From contig JAVGWX010000001.1 of assembly GCA_036924085.1 (NCBI GenBank), positions 7,416,681-7,480,680 of the forward strand: a stretch of DNA of 64,000 nucleotides, read 5' to 3'. The position numbers and the translations under genes are program-made. Under the pieces are notes generated by a model. That model had not been told where the DNA came from. It ran no database searches and saw only the letters and a program-made list of their open reading frames with translations. Of the stretch, positions 11,396-22,100 are shown piece by piece. This DNA comes from Ariolimax columbianus (Eukaryota; Mollusca; Gastropoda; Stylommatophora; Arionidae). Numbering within the stretch: position 1 is the stretch's first letter; the number at the start of each line of letters is the position of its first letter.

Positions 11396-11418
11396 AAACT
11401 AGTATACAGAAGTTAAGT
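11396..11418 (+). mobile_element. Resumed tail of interrupted CR1-type LINE (with right target-site duplication)
   Basis: AAACTAGTATAC (11396-11407) repeats the 10146-10157 duplication and is followed by AGAAGTTAAGTTAA, the expected terminus of the CR1-type family. This confirms that the host element continues after the inserted LINE. Confidence 0.82.
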
Positions 11419-11479
11419 TAATGATATAATCCCTTTAGCTGTGAGCTAGCAGCTCTTGACAGCCCAATGCCTCCCGAAC

Positions 11480-12042
11480 AAAAGTACACGTCCTCCTCAA
11501 TTGTTGTAGTGATGTGTAGCGTGTGTTGTGTATGGTGGAGTGTGGTGTAGCAGTAGGTTCCACAGATCGGCCAGCCTTGGGCACAAAGTCAGGAAGTGAT
11601 CGACTGACTCTTCGTGGTCATGACAGAATCTGCAGTTTGGTTCACGTAGTCGGTCTAATCTATTCAGATGTTTGTTGAGAGGGGCATGGCCTGTTCTCAG
11701 CTTGAAGATCAAACTAAGGTTTCTTCGTTTCAGTTTCTTGGCTGAGTTCTGGGGATCTGGACTTGCTTTGTTTTTTAAATATACTCGGCATGCCTGGGAT
11801 GTGGCTCACTGATCTAGCCATTCCTGTTTGTAGTTATTTTTCTGGATTTGCTTGCAGGTTTGTAATGTGATGCTAGGTATTGGCTGTTGTAGCACTACCC
11901 CGCTTCTGGCCAACTCATCAGCCTTCTCTTTTCCTGGGATCCCGACATGGCCAGGTATCCACTGGAACACTACTTCCGCTCTATAAGAGGTGGACAATTG
12001 GTCAATTAATTTGTAGATATAAATAACATTTGGAGACATTCT
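11480..12042 (-). mobile_element. RNase H-bearing LINE, C-terminal part
   Basis: Minus strand 12039-11806 encodes the C-terminal half of an RNase H domain: AEVVFQWIPGHVGIPGKEKA then DELARSG, with the catalytic His and Asp positions. Continuing, 11712-11497 encodes FKLRTGHAPLNKHLNRLDRL, CRFCHDHEESVDHFLTLCPR (a Cx2C..H..C cluster) and WNLLLHH. A frameshift separates the two. It is a different subfamily from 10158-11395 (WIPGHVGIPG and a Cx2C cluster). Confidence 0.88.
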
Positions 12043-12054
12043 GTTTTCAAAGGC

Positions 12055-12630
12055 TTGGAGCTAGAACATGATCTTCTTTCAGAGAGCCAATGTGGCTTCA
12101 GATCGAGTCGCGGAACTGTGGATATGATATTCGCGGCTCGGCAACTTCAGAAAAAATGCCAAGAGCAGCAACGTGGGATGTACATCACTTTCGTGGACCT
12201 AACAAAGATTTTTGATATCGTAAACAGAGATGGACTTTGGAAGGTCATGGAAAAATTCCGCTGTTCCAGCAGATTCACCAAGATCGGCAAACAATTCCAT
12301 CAGGGTATGAATGCTCATGTGCTGAGTGATCGGGAAACGTCAAATGTCGTGTATGTGTCAAATGGCATCAAGCAGGGCTGGGTACTAGCCCCAACGCTCT
12401 TTAGCATAATGTTTGGTGTCATGCTCAGTGTTAGTTTTTAGGGTTGTATCCAAAACGGAAATTAAATACAGAACTGACGAAAAACTCTTCAATCACATGC
12501 TCAAACCAAGGTAAAGGACACAACCATCTCAAACTTGCTTTTTGCTGATGACTGTGCCCTCGCTGCCAGCACCGAAAGATGGAGGCAAACATATGTGGCA
12601 TATTCTCTATGTGACAGATTTAGTCTTACC
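12055..12630 (+). mobile_element. RTE-type LINE RT palm fragment
   Basis: An ORF from 12055 encodes LLSESQCGFRSSRGTVDMIF, ARQLQKKCQEQQRGMYITFV, DLTKIFDIVNRDGLW and NGIKQGWVLAPTLFSIMFGV, the RT fingers/palm with the first Asp box. A frame change near 12441 leads to ISNLLFADDCALAASTE (about 12530-12588), the catalytic FADD box, then CDRFSLT. Homology stops at about 12630, where an unexplained segment begins. The element resumes at about 13960 with its C-terminus. Confidence 0.88.
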
Positions 12631-13959
12631 AGACAAATCTTGTTTCCATATTGACAGCTCTTATTTTTTCTAGAATGACACCGCAAACGTAATTTGATAT
12701 TTTTTTTAAATTTAGAGGTGGACTTTCCACATGACCTGACCACTCCGTCAGCAAGTACCGCGACAGGTGGCGGATTAATATAGGCGCCCACACGACGCCA
12801 TTTTGAAATATAGGACCGACAGAGAAATTAGTCCGGGAATAATAAAAGCCGAGGTTGACCGAAAGTCCACATATTAATTCAGAGAGATTCAGAGTGAGGA
12901 TTCCAGAGATACATTTTTTTTCAAGAGAGATTTCGAGAGTGAACGACGCATTTTCAAAGAGACATTTAGGAGAGGAACATTTCGAGTGAGAAACATTTCG
13001 AGACAGACATTTTGGAGAGAGACGATTCGGAGAGAGACAACAGATTTAGAGAGGGATTTTTCAGAGAGTCATTAAAACTCATTCAAAGAGATTCAGAGAG
13101 ACACAGGTGTGGAGAGAGACACAGATTTAGACAGGGACTTATTCATAGAGACGGCTTTGAGAGTCGATTCAGAGAGACAGTCAGAGAAGAGCGAACGTCG
13201 CATTGACTGAGTTCCAGTTTACAGAAGTAACGTATTACTAATTTTCATTTATGAGTAATTAGAATTTCACCAGGTTAACATTTTAACCAGCGGCAGACAC
13301 GTGGGCGACCTTTTAAGTTTATAGGCATCGCATAGATCTCAAAGAAGCAGCCTAGATCCGTCATAGCTACCAGCTATATGAGAGAACAGGCTTCTTGTCA
13401 GATCTAGATCAGCTGAAAGAAAACTTTACCATTTTTACACGTGTTTTGACCTGCGCCAGGTTACCATGTGGTCAACCTGCCTTTGTTTAATACGCGTGGT
13501 CAACGTCCCAGTTTAAACACGTGCTGCCTTCACTAAGTTTGTAGTCATCGTAGATTCACAGCAGTAGGCTAGTCTTTTGATATCCACCGCGTAGATTGAC
13601 AGTCGTCGCTAAGAAACTGAGCCAAGGACGTTTACATGGGTTGGGTTTACCGCGAAGTAACCATTGGCGTCAATATGCCATAATTCAGATTCACGTTACA
13701 GCAGGCCAAGTACGGAAAGTAAACTGTTGACAATAGTTTTAGTAGTTTATTGAAGGGTAGTTTTAAGTCAGATAACCAATATATAGGAGCGTGTAGGAAG
13801 TTATGCATGCTAGAAGAGTGGAAGAGTTGGGAAGTGTAGAAATGAAGAATTTATTTTTATTGTTTTGAAATAGTGTCCTTAGTTTATTGAAGTGTTAGTT
13901 GATGTGATAGATTTTAAGAATGCAAAGGTGGATAGTCAAGGTGCGGCCTCAGTGAGTCG
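12631..13959. other. Unexplained segment inside an RTE-type LINE, with purine-rich GAGAGA tract
   Basis: Between the FADD box and the C-terminal domain of an RTE-type LINE lie about 1.3 kb of unrelated DNA. It is less AT-rich than the surroundings, has an AATAAA at about 12841, and has a (GAGAGA/TTCAGAGAGA)-rich stretch at about 12880-13200 that yields an Arg/Glu ORF of 64 codons. There are several CACGTG-like words (ACACGTG near 13300, 13440 and 13520). No protein family was recognised and no flanking duplication was found by eye. It could be an inserted LTR-like or non-autonomous element. Confidence 0.5.
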
Positions 13960-14516
13960 GGAGAGCAAAACCCCGTTCCGCAAAATAAATCACATCCACA
14001 TAAGCTGCCTCCGTAGACTGTTGAGAATGCAGTGGCAGGATTGGGTACCAGACACCGAGATCCACATGAAGGCAAAAATACCGAGCATCGTCACACTGTT
14101 GCAGAAGACCTAGATCAGGTGGGCCGGCCTCGCCGTATGCCTGCCAGACTATAGCCTCCCCAAACAACTAAAAGATGGTGAGCTGAAAGGGGGCCTGCGT
14201 TTGGTCGGTGGCTAAAAGAAACGCTTCAAAGACTCTTCCAAAGTACCTCTGACACGCTTCAACATCGATGCAAACTCATGGGAATGATTCGCACAGGACT
14301 GCAAGGTATGGCGTAGAACTACCCTCACATGTACCTCCATTGTTGGGAAACACCGGACCTCCGAAGCACAGAAAAATAGCACATAGCGAGAAAAAAAAAC
14401 GAAAAAAAATATACTCACATGTTCAACTCTGACATTAAATGCTATATATGTGGAAGGGGTTTCCATGTCAGACTTCGACATTACAGCCACCTATGGACTC
14501 CACCAGTGAAATGCAA
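13960..14516 (+). mobile_element. RTE-type LINE C-terminus with zinc finger
   Basis: From about 13975 the + strand encodes FRKINHIHISCLRRLLRMQW, QDWVPDTEIHMKAKIPSIVT, then frame-shifted RWAGLAVCLPDYSLPKQL, GELKGG, FKDSSKVPLTRFNIDANSWE and KHRTSEAQKNS. It ends CYICGRGFHVRLRHYSHL, a terminal C2H2-like zinc finger in which the last His is kept (C..C..H..H spacing). This is the classic end of the RTE-type ORF2 subfamily and the missing half of the 12055-12630 fragment. Confidence 0.85.
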
Positions 14517-14554
14517 CACAACTCGTGTGATTGCTGTTGTCATCATTACCTGCG

Positions 14555-14617
14555 ATGAACGGCTATTATACAGACTGCAAAGTCTTCTAAACCAGTATAA
14601 AGACGTTAAGTTTAGTA
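14555..14617 (+). mobile_element. CR1/L2-type LINE tail fragment
   Basis: CGGCTATTATACAGACTGCA is followed by AAGTCTTCTAAACCAGTATA and AAGACGTTAAGTTTAG. These match the 3' terminus of the CR1/L2-type family (35910-35958) and nothing more. It is an extremely 5'-truncated insertion or a relic. Confidence 0.72.
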
Positions 14618-14619
14618 AT

Positions 14620-15305
14620 TTACAGTGGGAAAGCGAACCCCGGGTCAAACAAAGAATAATTGAAAATGTCCAGGATTCTGATACTGTCAAATATACTGAT
14701 GGATATATACTACGAGGTAAGAAAGCTGGTTGGGGCTTCTCTGCTAGAGTGAGAGGAATGGTCGTTGCTGAGAGAAGCGTTGCATACTTGACAGAATCAT
14801 AATGGAGACCGAAGCAGGGATCGATTGGGGGGGGGGGGGGGGGCTTTTAGGACCTCTAGGTCTATCTGGGTCGTAATTATATCTAACTCTCAACCCTTGT
14901 TTCCGACGGTGCAGAAGGGCTGACTGTAGCATGAGTGGATAGTAGACATAGAGACCTCTAGCCTCCTGGAACTTGTGTGGATCTACTAGCCTGACCATTC
15001 TGGGATTTGCGGGAATGAAAGAGCTGACATCAGGGGCATCCGCATTGGGGACATTGACAATGGATATAGGTGACATTTTGAAGTTGATCAAAACGACCGC
15101 CTTTTTGGATGAAGATACTGCAATCGATGAACCAGCAATGCAAGATTTTGAAACCATGCGGGGGTTCAGCAGAGAGAGGCGCTTGAGAGGACGGAGTAGG
15201 AGTGTGTACAACAAGTGCATTACACTCTTCGCCATTTGCTGAGAGGGACTGCGTGCCTATGGGTCTGCTCGGAGTGTAATGACGTCGATTCTTAACAGCG
15301 CATAA
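14620..15305 (+). mobile_element. RNase H LINE remnant (third subfamily)
   Basis: The sequence encodes DSDTVKYTDGYILRGKKAGW then GFSARVRGMVVAE, an RNase H start in which the usual YTDGS reads YTDGY. After a deletion marked by a run of 17 G (14827-14843), it gives a degraded GFAGMKELTSGASALGTL (from GHAG.KGNE.AD), a GDILKLI motif, GRSRSVYNKCI and a terminal C-x-x-C-like region ending near 15305. The same family recurs on the minus strand at 27090-27590 and 49720-50060. Non-functional. Confidence 0.75.
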
Positions 15306-15966
15306 CAAAGTAATTTAGTTTTTAAAAACCAGTTCTTGTTTATAGTTCAGAATGGCCAAAATGTATTCACAAGAATAAAATACAGTTATGTGATGTACAG
15401 GGAGCAATCTTGAAGATAAAAAAATTAATATATTGAATGTCCTCTTTTATAGCCGTGCCTTTGTATGTGTTTCATCTGGAGAAGAATTATTTCGAAACTG
15501 AAATTTGCTGACTTTAACAAACTTCCACGTTGATGAATAAACCGGAAGTTTACTTCTATCTCCTAAACATAGTAACAGAACAACCCCACCCCTTTTTTCT
15601 TAAAGCAATAGAACTGAATCTGTTGCAGGTATTCTGCTAGCTAAAAAGCTGATCTGGTCTTGGCATATTTTGTTGAAGCTAAGAAGACTGGTACAACAAC
15701 TTGTTTTAAAACTTGCTATCAATAATTATTTGTTATAATGTAGCAAAATAAGCGAATGCATTAACTTTAACCATTGTCAAATTGTGTTGTTTTTAAATAA
15801 AGTTATTTTTTTAAAAGTAGATGAAGGGAAACCCCCGTCAAATTACAATTATTACGGTCGTCTTATGTCATAGATGTGACGTGTCCGAGATTGACTTGGA
15901 ATTGTATACGACACCGACAGCGTGCTGCTATCAACACATTTAGCCTGCAGACACCATATCGACGAC
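15306..15966 (+). promoter_or_regulatory. Upstream region and 5' UTR of the CREB3-like gene
   Basis: The 660 bp before the start codon are AT-rich with no ORF of interest. Close to the gene there is a more GC-balanced patch (about 15855-15966) that is likely first-exon leader. No TATA box is evident near it. The patch contains TGACGTGT (15877-15884). Transcript start is not determinable from sequence alone. Confidence 0.45.
15877..15884 (+). promoter_or_regulatory. UPRE/CRE-half-like TGACGTG motif
   Basis: TGACGTGT lies 83 bp upstream of the ATG. TGACGTG is the core of the unfolded-protein-response element bound by ATF6/XBP1/CREB3-family bZIPs. Occurrence by chance is quite possible for a 7-mer. 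The position, directly in front of a CREB3-family gene, makes autoregulation conceivable but unproven. Confidence 0.35.
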
Positions 15967-16140
15967 ATGGAGTTTGATACTGTTCCAACTGATGTCTTGG
16001 ATCTGTTGTTTGATGGCGGTTGTAGTGGGATGAAAGATGATGGTGTTAGCTTTATACCCCACAATAACATAAGTAAACACAACTTTGAATCTGAGACAAA
16101 CTATGCAGAACAAGACAGTGTTTTCCACAACATTAGCTTT
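15967..16140 (+). CDS. CREB3L3-like: CREB3-like exon 1 (residues 1-58)
   Basis: Starts at an ATG in good context (GACGACATGG) and ends at the donor TTT|GTAAGT, phase 0. Encodes [18 protein letters not shown], similar to the N-terminal SFELLDLLFD activation motif of CREB3L proteins, followed by an Asn/Asp-rich segment. The open frame extends 15 codons upstream to another ATG (15922), but 15967 has the better context and family-like start. Confidence 0.88.
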
Positions 16141-19100
16141 GTAAGTATAAGCTTCTAATTAAGAATTTATATTGCAAATTTACTATTCTGATCTTTTTAA
16201 AGTAAGTAAAGTAGTATTTCTAAATGAATGATTGTTAATACAAAATATAAATATACCTATATTAAAATAAGCATACTCTAGCTTTCTGTTCTATCCATGT
16301 TATTGTTATGTATGATGCAATGAAGCATCATATGTAACACTACAACTAAGAGGGCAAGTGTTATTAATATTTTGTAATGGTTTTTTGGTGTACTGTAGAT
16401 ATGGTTGAATTGCCGCTCCCTCAGTAGCTAAAAAAAACATATGTCTCAATAAGAGAATATGCAAGTAAATAATATAAACAGTTTGTGATATAGTAAAAAA
16501 GATATTTCTAAACCACTACACAAACCTTATGTGTCACCTTTTACTATATTGATGTTAACAAACTTATCTCAAGAAACAGCTATAGTCCTCAATTCCGCAG
16601 AAAATGTGAAGAATGCCATTTATGATGACAATTTAAAAATAACTTTATATTAAAGCTATTCTATGCCAGATTTTGTTAACTATAAAAATGGAAGTGAAAG
16701 ATGATAGGTATTCTGACATAAGATCTGTGTTTTATTTTGTTCTAGGGTGACCTAGATCTTCTAAGTGACAATTTATTTGAGAGTCTTATCAATGCTGCCC
16801 AGCCAGGCTCTCTTATCGATGGAGAGTCTCCAACCAAGAGGAAAACTTTCCATTCTGACCATGACTACATAGCTCACAAATCACCAACAAGCGAGCACAG
16901 TGACAGTGAAACATCAATTGTCTCAGATGATTCAAGTTCTGTTTTAAGACTAAGTATAAATTCTCCCCAAAATATGACAGATGATCAATTGGAACTATAT
17001 TCTTCGCCAATATATTCATCAGCTTATCCTGCCCACATCAAAGAGTCCAGTTTCCCCTCATACACAGACAGTATTTCATATAATATTCTCAGAACAGATG
17101 ATGTTTACGTCAGTATGGTCAAGGCAGAGACATCAGGCTACAGTCACATAGTAGATAAAATGGCTGCTGATAATGATGACCTTGATTACACTTCATGTGG
17201 CAATGACGATGATATATCTATAGATTTTGGTGAGTTTTCCACTGAAGTTTAGATGCTTGCAGTTGTTTTGAAGGTTCATTTTTCAACTTACTGTTTTTTT
17301 GCTGACCAATATTACTATTTCATCATTTTGTTTAATAATACTAACAATTTTTTGTTTTAACTTGAGTAAAATTGTAGTTTTAATTTATATTGCTAATGAT
17401 TATCAGTTTTGATTAAAAGTGTTAATGTATAGCATTTTTCTTTTCTTTACAGTGATTAATCATTATAAAAATTGTTATGAAGTATTTTCTAGATTGAAAA
17501 TTTTCATTGCACAATAGAATTCTTGAAGCATTTATCACAGACTAAACAATACAATACAATACAATGCAATTCAATAGTATGCTTAGATCACCAGGGCGAA
17601 TGGCGTTGTGTGATCGTGTCCATGGCCACATCTGATGGCCATGTCCCAGGGGCCTGCAGTTTTGTTGGGGAAGGGGCGATCCATTTCACACAGGCTAGAC
17701 ATTAAATTGTTATGCATGATTTTCTAACATTCTGTTAAAGTGTAATGAGTTTATTTGGATTTGTTTGTTTTCAGTTAGTATCAGTAAATACATATTTGGT
17801 ATATAATTGACATAAGGGCACATCTGGTAACCTTTTTCACTCTATTTATAATTCAAATAGACATGGACAATCAGGATTTAGAATCACCGTCTTCAGATAT
17901 TCACAGCTGTGGCACTCAGTCTGTTCTGGTCCTCAACGGATCAAGTACAAAATTAATCCCTATTCAGCGGATGAACAAAGTAGACTCAATGTTACCATTC
18001 ACAATGAAGGATGTTGATCCAAATATCAACAATTGTTCTAATGTAAGGATTTTGTTTTGATCAGCAGTTTTACTATGTCAATTTGTTTTCTAGTGTGCTA
18101 ATTGTATGCTAATTTGTCTGAATCCCAGAATGAGGATTTTATTTTTAAAAGTGTGAAGAATTTGTAGTAGAATTATAAAAAATACTTTGATTTGACTCAT
18201 TTTCTTTTACGGATGTTATTTTTATATTGAACACCTCTATGCAATTCTTGAAATTGAAAAAAATACCTAATAGTAGCAACATGTTGTAAATATAGATTTC
18301 TATTGGCATGATCAGAATTATTGTCATAACTGTCAAGATTTTACTTGTGATAAAAAAATGAATGTATAATAGTCTATTGGGAAATAAACATAAATATTTA
18401 CCAGATATCATCATCCAAAATTGCCAGAGAATACCACATCTGGAATCCATAGCGAATAAGAAAGGGAATGTGGCTACATGATGACTAGACAAACAGTCAC
18501 ACAGTAGATATGGCTCCATTGTATAGGCAATGGTTCTATGAAGTTCGGACCTATTAGCAATTGAATGTCAGTGTCATGGGGGACTTCTTTGATGATGTTC
18601 ATGCATAGAATTGTGGTTTTCTCAGTTTTTGATATGCTTGACATGTTATTTTTCAGACAAAAATTGTATTCTCATTACATTTTAAAAAATGAAATAGTAT
18701 TTTTACAATTGCATGTGCCTTGGAAAGACTTTCTTGTGATAATAGTTTCTCTGCATTTTAAAGTGTAAACAAATTACCAATTTCTTCTTCTTCTTCTTCG
18801 TTCGTTCTCAATCTCCCACTACCAAACCCTGAAAGGGCTTAAGTAGCAGAATGTAGTCCAGAGAACAGAATGCGTTGTGTCGTAGTTTACAGCTTGGCTG
18901 CGATATTTGCACCTTTCAGTCCAACACATCCGACTTCAGCAAGCATTTTTTTAGTACCAGGTTAGCATTCCCTCTTCGATCCCTTCTCTTTAGCCAGTCT
19001 GCCCTGCTACAGCCTGTTATCCAGGATCACCATGTGGAGGTGTAGAAGGGTCTTGGCAGCTATGGTTCGCTGGCCCTGAAGCTAGCAGTCAGCAATGGGT

Positions 19101-22100
19101 CGCTGACCACTGCAGCTCATTTGCTGCTCAGCATATTGATCCCAATTACCAATTTAATTGTGATTTATTACAATGCTCTGTTTTGTTTATACAGTTCATG
19201 TGGGCTTTTTTAAATGTAGTAAATGTTGCTATATTTATGTTTATTTAGATTATCATACTATGAATTGTAAACTTGATGTAACAATTTATTCATTTTAATT
19301 TCATTTGGGGCTTCTTCAGTTTCCAGAACTTCGTCTTACAGATGAAGAGAAAGAGTTGCTGGCAAAAGAAGGTGTGAGCCTCCCCTCTAACTTACCTCTT
19401 ACTCGGGATGAGGAGAGGCTCTTGAAATCAGTCAGAAGAAAGATTAGAAACAAGGTAAACAATAGCGTGCTTAAGCTAGTTGACATCTTTTCCTTGTTCA
19501 CTCCTTTACATAAAACCGGGGCATAAGTAAACAGTTGATGTGCTCTTGCATTCATGTTGTATGTTACCCTTTTGTTTGAAATGAGGCTACTAGCCCCATG
19601 AAGAGCATGTGGGTGAGTGTTAGGATATTGGTTTCATGGTCAAGGGAACATTGGTTCAAAAATTTTGTAATGCATAGATTTTTTTTAATGTTTGGGGTTA
19701 CATTTTTTTTAAAACTAGCATGCACACTGTACAGGGGCAAGAAATCTTTATTCCCATTCCTATAATTTCTGGCAGTGGACCCCTGCAATGGGAATAAATG
19801 CAGTAAAATATTTTTTTTTACCAGACCCATTCACTATCTTTCATAGCCATCATATACACATGTTTTAGTGCAGTGTTGCTATTCTTTAATCTACACTATG
19901 AAACACATGAACCATTACTGGAAAAATTTAGTAAAAGTTTCTGTCGAATGGTTTATGGCAGTAATAACTGATTGTTAAAAAAACAAATTGATTTTGAAAT
20001 ATATATTTATCAAAATGTTAGTTTTAATGAATCTTAGGAAATCTTAAGACGAAGGTAGCTGGATAGGCCATACACTGCTAAAGACCCAATCCAGCATCAC
20101 AAGGCAAAGGCCATTGTAGAACACTGAGGGGAAAAGAGGCATAGTGAAGGTCAAAGAGCACGTGCAGAAGAGACTAGAGGCTGCTTCAAAAACAACAGGG
20201 AGATGCTGGTAAACAGTGGAGAAAATAGCCCAGGTCAGTTCTGCTTGGACTACCAGGACAGTTATGCTTGGATCCCAGGACAGTTCTGCTTGAATCCCCA
20301 TGGCAGTTCTGCTTGGATCCCAGGACAGTTCTGCTTGAATCCTCAGGACAGTTCTGCTTGAATCCCCAGGACAGTTCTGCTTGAATACCCAGGACAGTTC
20401 TACTTGGATCCCCAGGACAGTTCTGCTTGGATCCCCAAGACAATTATGCTTGGATCCCCAGGACAGTTCTGCTTGAATCCCCAGGACAGTTCTGCTTGGA
20501 TCCCCAGGACAGTTCTGCTTGGATCCCTAGGACAGTTCTGCTTGGTTCCCCAGGACAGTTCTGCTTGGATCCCACAACAGTTCTACTTGGATCTCCAGGA
20601 AAGTTCTGCTTGGACCCCAGGACAGTTCTAATTGGATCCCACAACAGTTCTGCTTGGATCCCAGGACAGTGCTGCTTGGATCCCACAACAGTTCTACTTG
20701 GATCTCCAGGACAGTTCTGCTTGGATCCCAGGACAGTTCTGATTGGATCGCACAACAGTTCTGCCTCGATCCCAGGACAGTTCTGCTTGGATCCCACAAC
20801 AGTTCTGCTTGGATCCCACAACAGTTTTGCCTGGATCCCTGAGCAGTTCTGCTTGGATTCAGGACCCTTTTCTGGGGAGGAAAGAATAAACTCACTGCAC
20901 CTCCATGCATGTCGTGATCAAAGAAAGTTGTTGTGTGACTAACAACCTCATAATATAAACAAAATGCTACAGAAATCACCATTGCAAAAGCACTCTGTGC
21001 ATTGGTGCAGACGTCCTAAAGGAGGTTGATTATAGTGGTGGTCCTATACTCCAGCTGGAGTGACAAAGGGACAAGAAGTTTTAGTAAAGGAGTGAACTAG
21101 GACACTATAACTTACTGTCATGTAATATTGGTTAGATGATCCATATTTTTGTTAATGTCTTGGCAGATATCAGCTAAAGAAAGTCGAAAAAGAAAGCAAG
21201 GATATGTTGATGGATTGGAGCAGCGTGTTAAGGTTTGCACACTGGAAAATCGTGAACTTCAGAAGAAAGTAGACTCCTTGGAGAAGCAAAATGTGTATGT
21301 ACTTTGCATTTTTGTTGTTTTATTTTGTTAAGTGAATTAAAAGCAATTAAATGAGAAATCTAATTTTTAATAAGAGCAAAAAATGAAAGGAAGGGAGGGA
21401 TGAGAAATAACAATAAATATAATTCTTCTTCGTACGCTATCAGGCGTTGACTTGAGTATGTTCAAAGAAAGCAGCGGCCATTTTGAGTCCATCGACACTG
21501 TCATAGAACTTGTCTAATCTTGACACTGGTGATGGCCATATGTGCATTCTCTGGTCCTCGTATGTTGGGTATGTCGGACAACTTTGCAGCAGGTGTTCAG
21601 AGGTAATTTTTCCAGTACCACAAATGCATTCGTCAGTAGCACCTGCTATCTTCAGTTTATTGAATAGATGGTACCTCAGTCTATTGTGGCCTGTGTGGAG
21701 TCTGAATACTACTACCTGCTTTTTTCTGTTCAACTGGTAATAAGCATCAGTTTTTGTGTAGCTCTGTTTCTTATTTGTCGGTGTATCTGGCCCTAATAAA
21801 CCTTTTGGACTCTGAGTAGGTCACACTTGAATCTGGTTGTGGTAAACTTTCATCTTCTTTTGCCAGCCTGTCTGCCACTTCATTGCCTTCTGGGTGTGGA
21901 CTGCTGGCATAGTACTGATCTTAGGTCATTTAGTTCTGTATTTTTCTGGCTCTTTACTGCAACCACATGCATGGAAATTGTAAAAAAGACTACCTGACCA
22001 TCGTTGCTTTTGCCTGTCAACATAGTTTCTACTGCAGCTTTTAATGCCTCTGCTCTGAAATTACTTGAGAATTTTCCCATTGCCACTGACAGCATTGTCT

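Noticed and set aside
13012..13206. 64-codon Arg/Glu-rich ORF
   Set aside because: Comes from a GAGAGA/TTCAGAGAGA simple tract. No family or splice support.
18145..18519. 124-codon minus-strand ORF in CREB intron 3
   Set aside because: Hydrophobic, low-complexity translation of AT-rich intron; no domain; antisense to a confident gene.
20044..20982. ORFs of 85-171 codons on both strands in CREB intron 4
   Set aside because: They lie entirely in the 22/23-bp minisatellite and overlap on both strands.
21293..21300. Donor GTGTAT two bases earlier for CREB exon 5
   Set aside because: Splicing at 21292 would leave phase 0, but exon 6 needs one more base in front (T then TCC TTG ATT), giving a wrong frame. 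The donor GTATGT after 21294 restores the family sequence [12 protein letters not shown].
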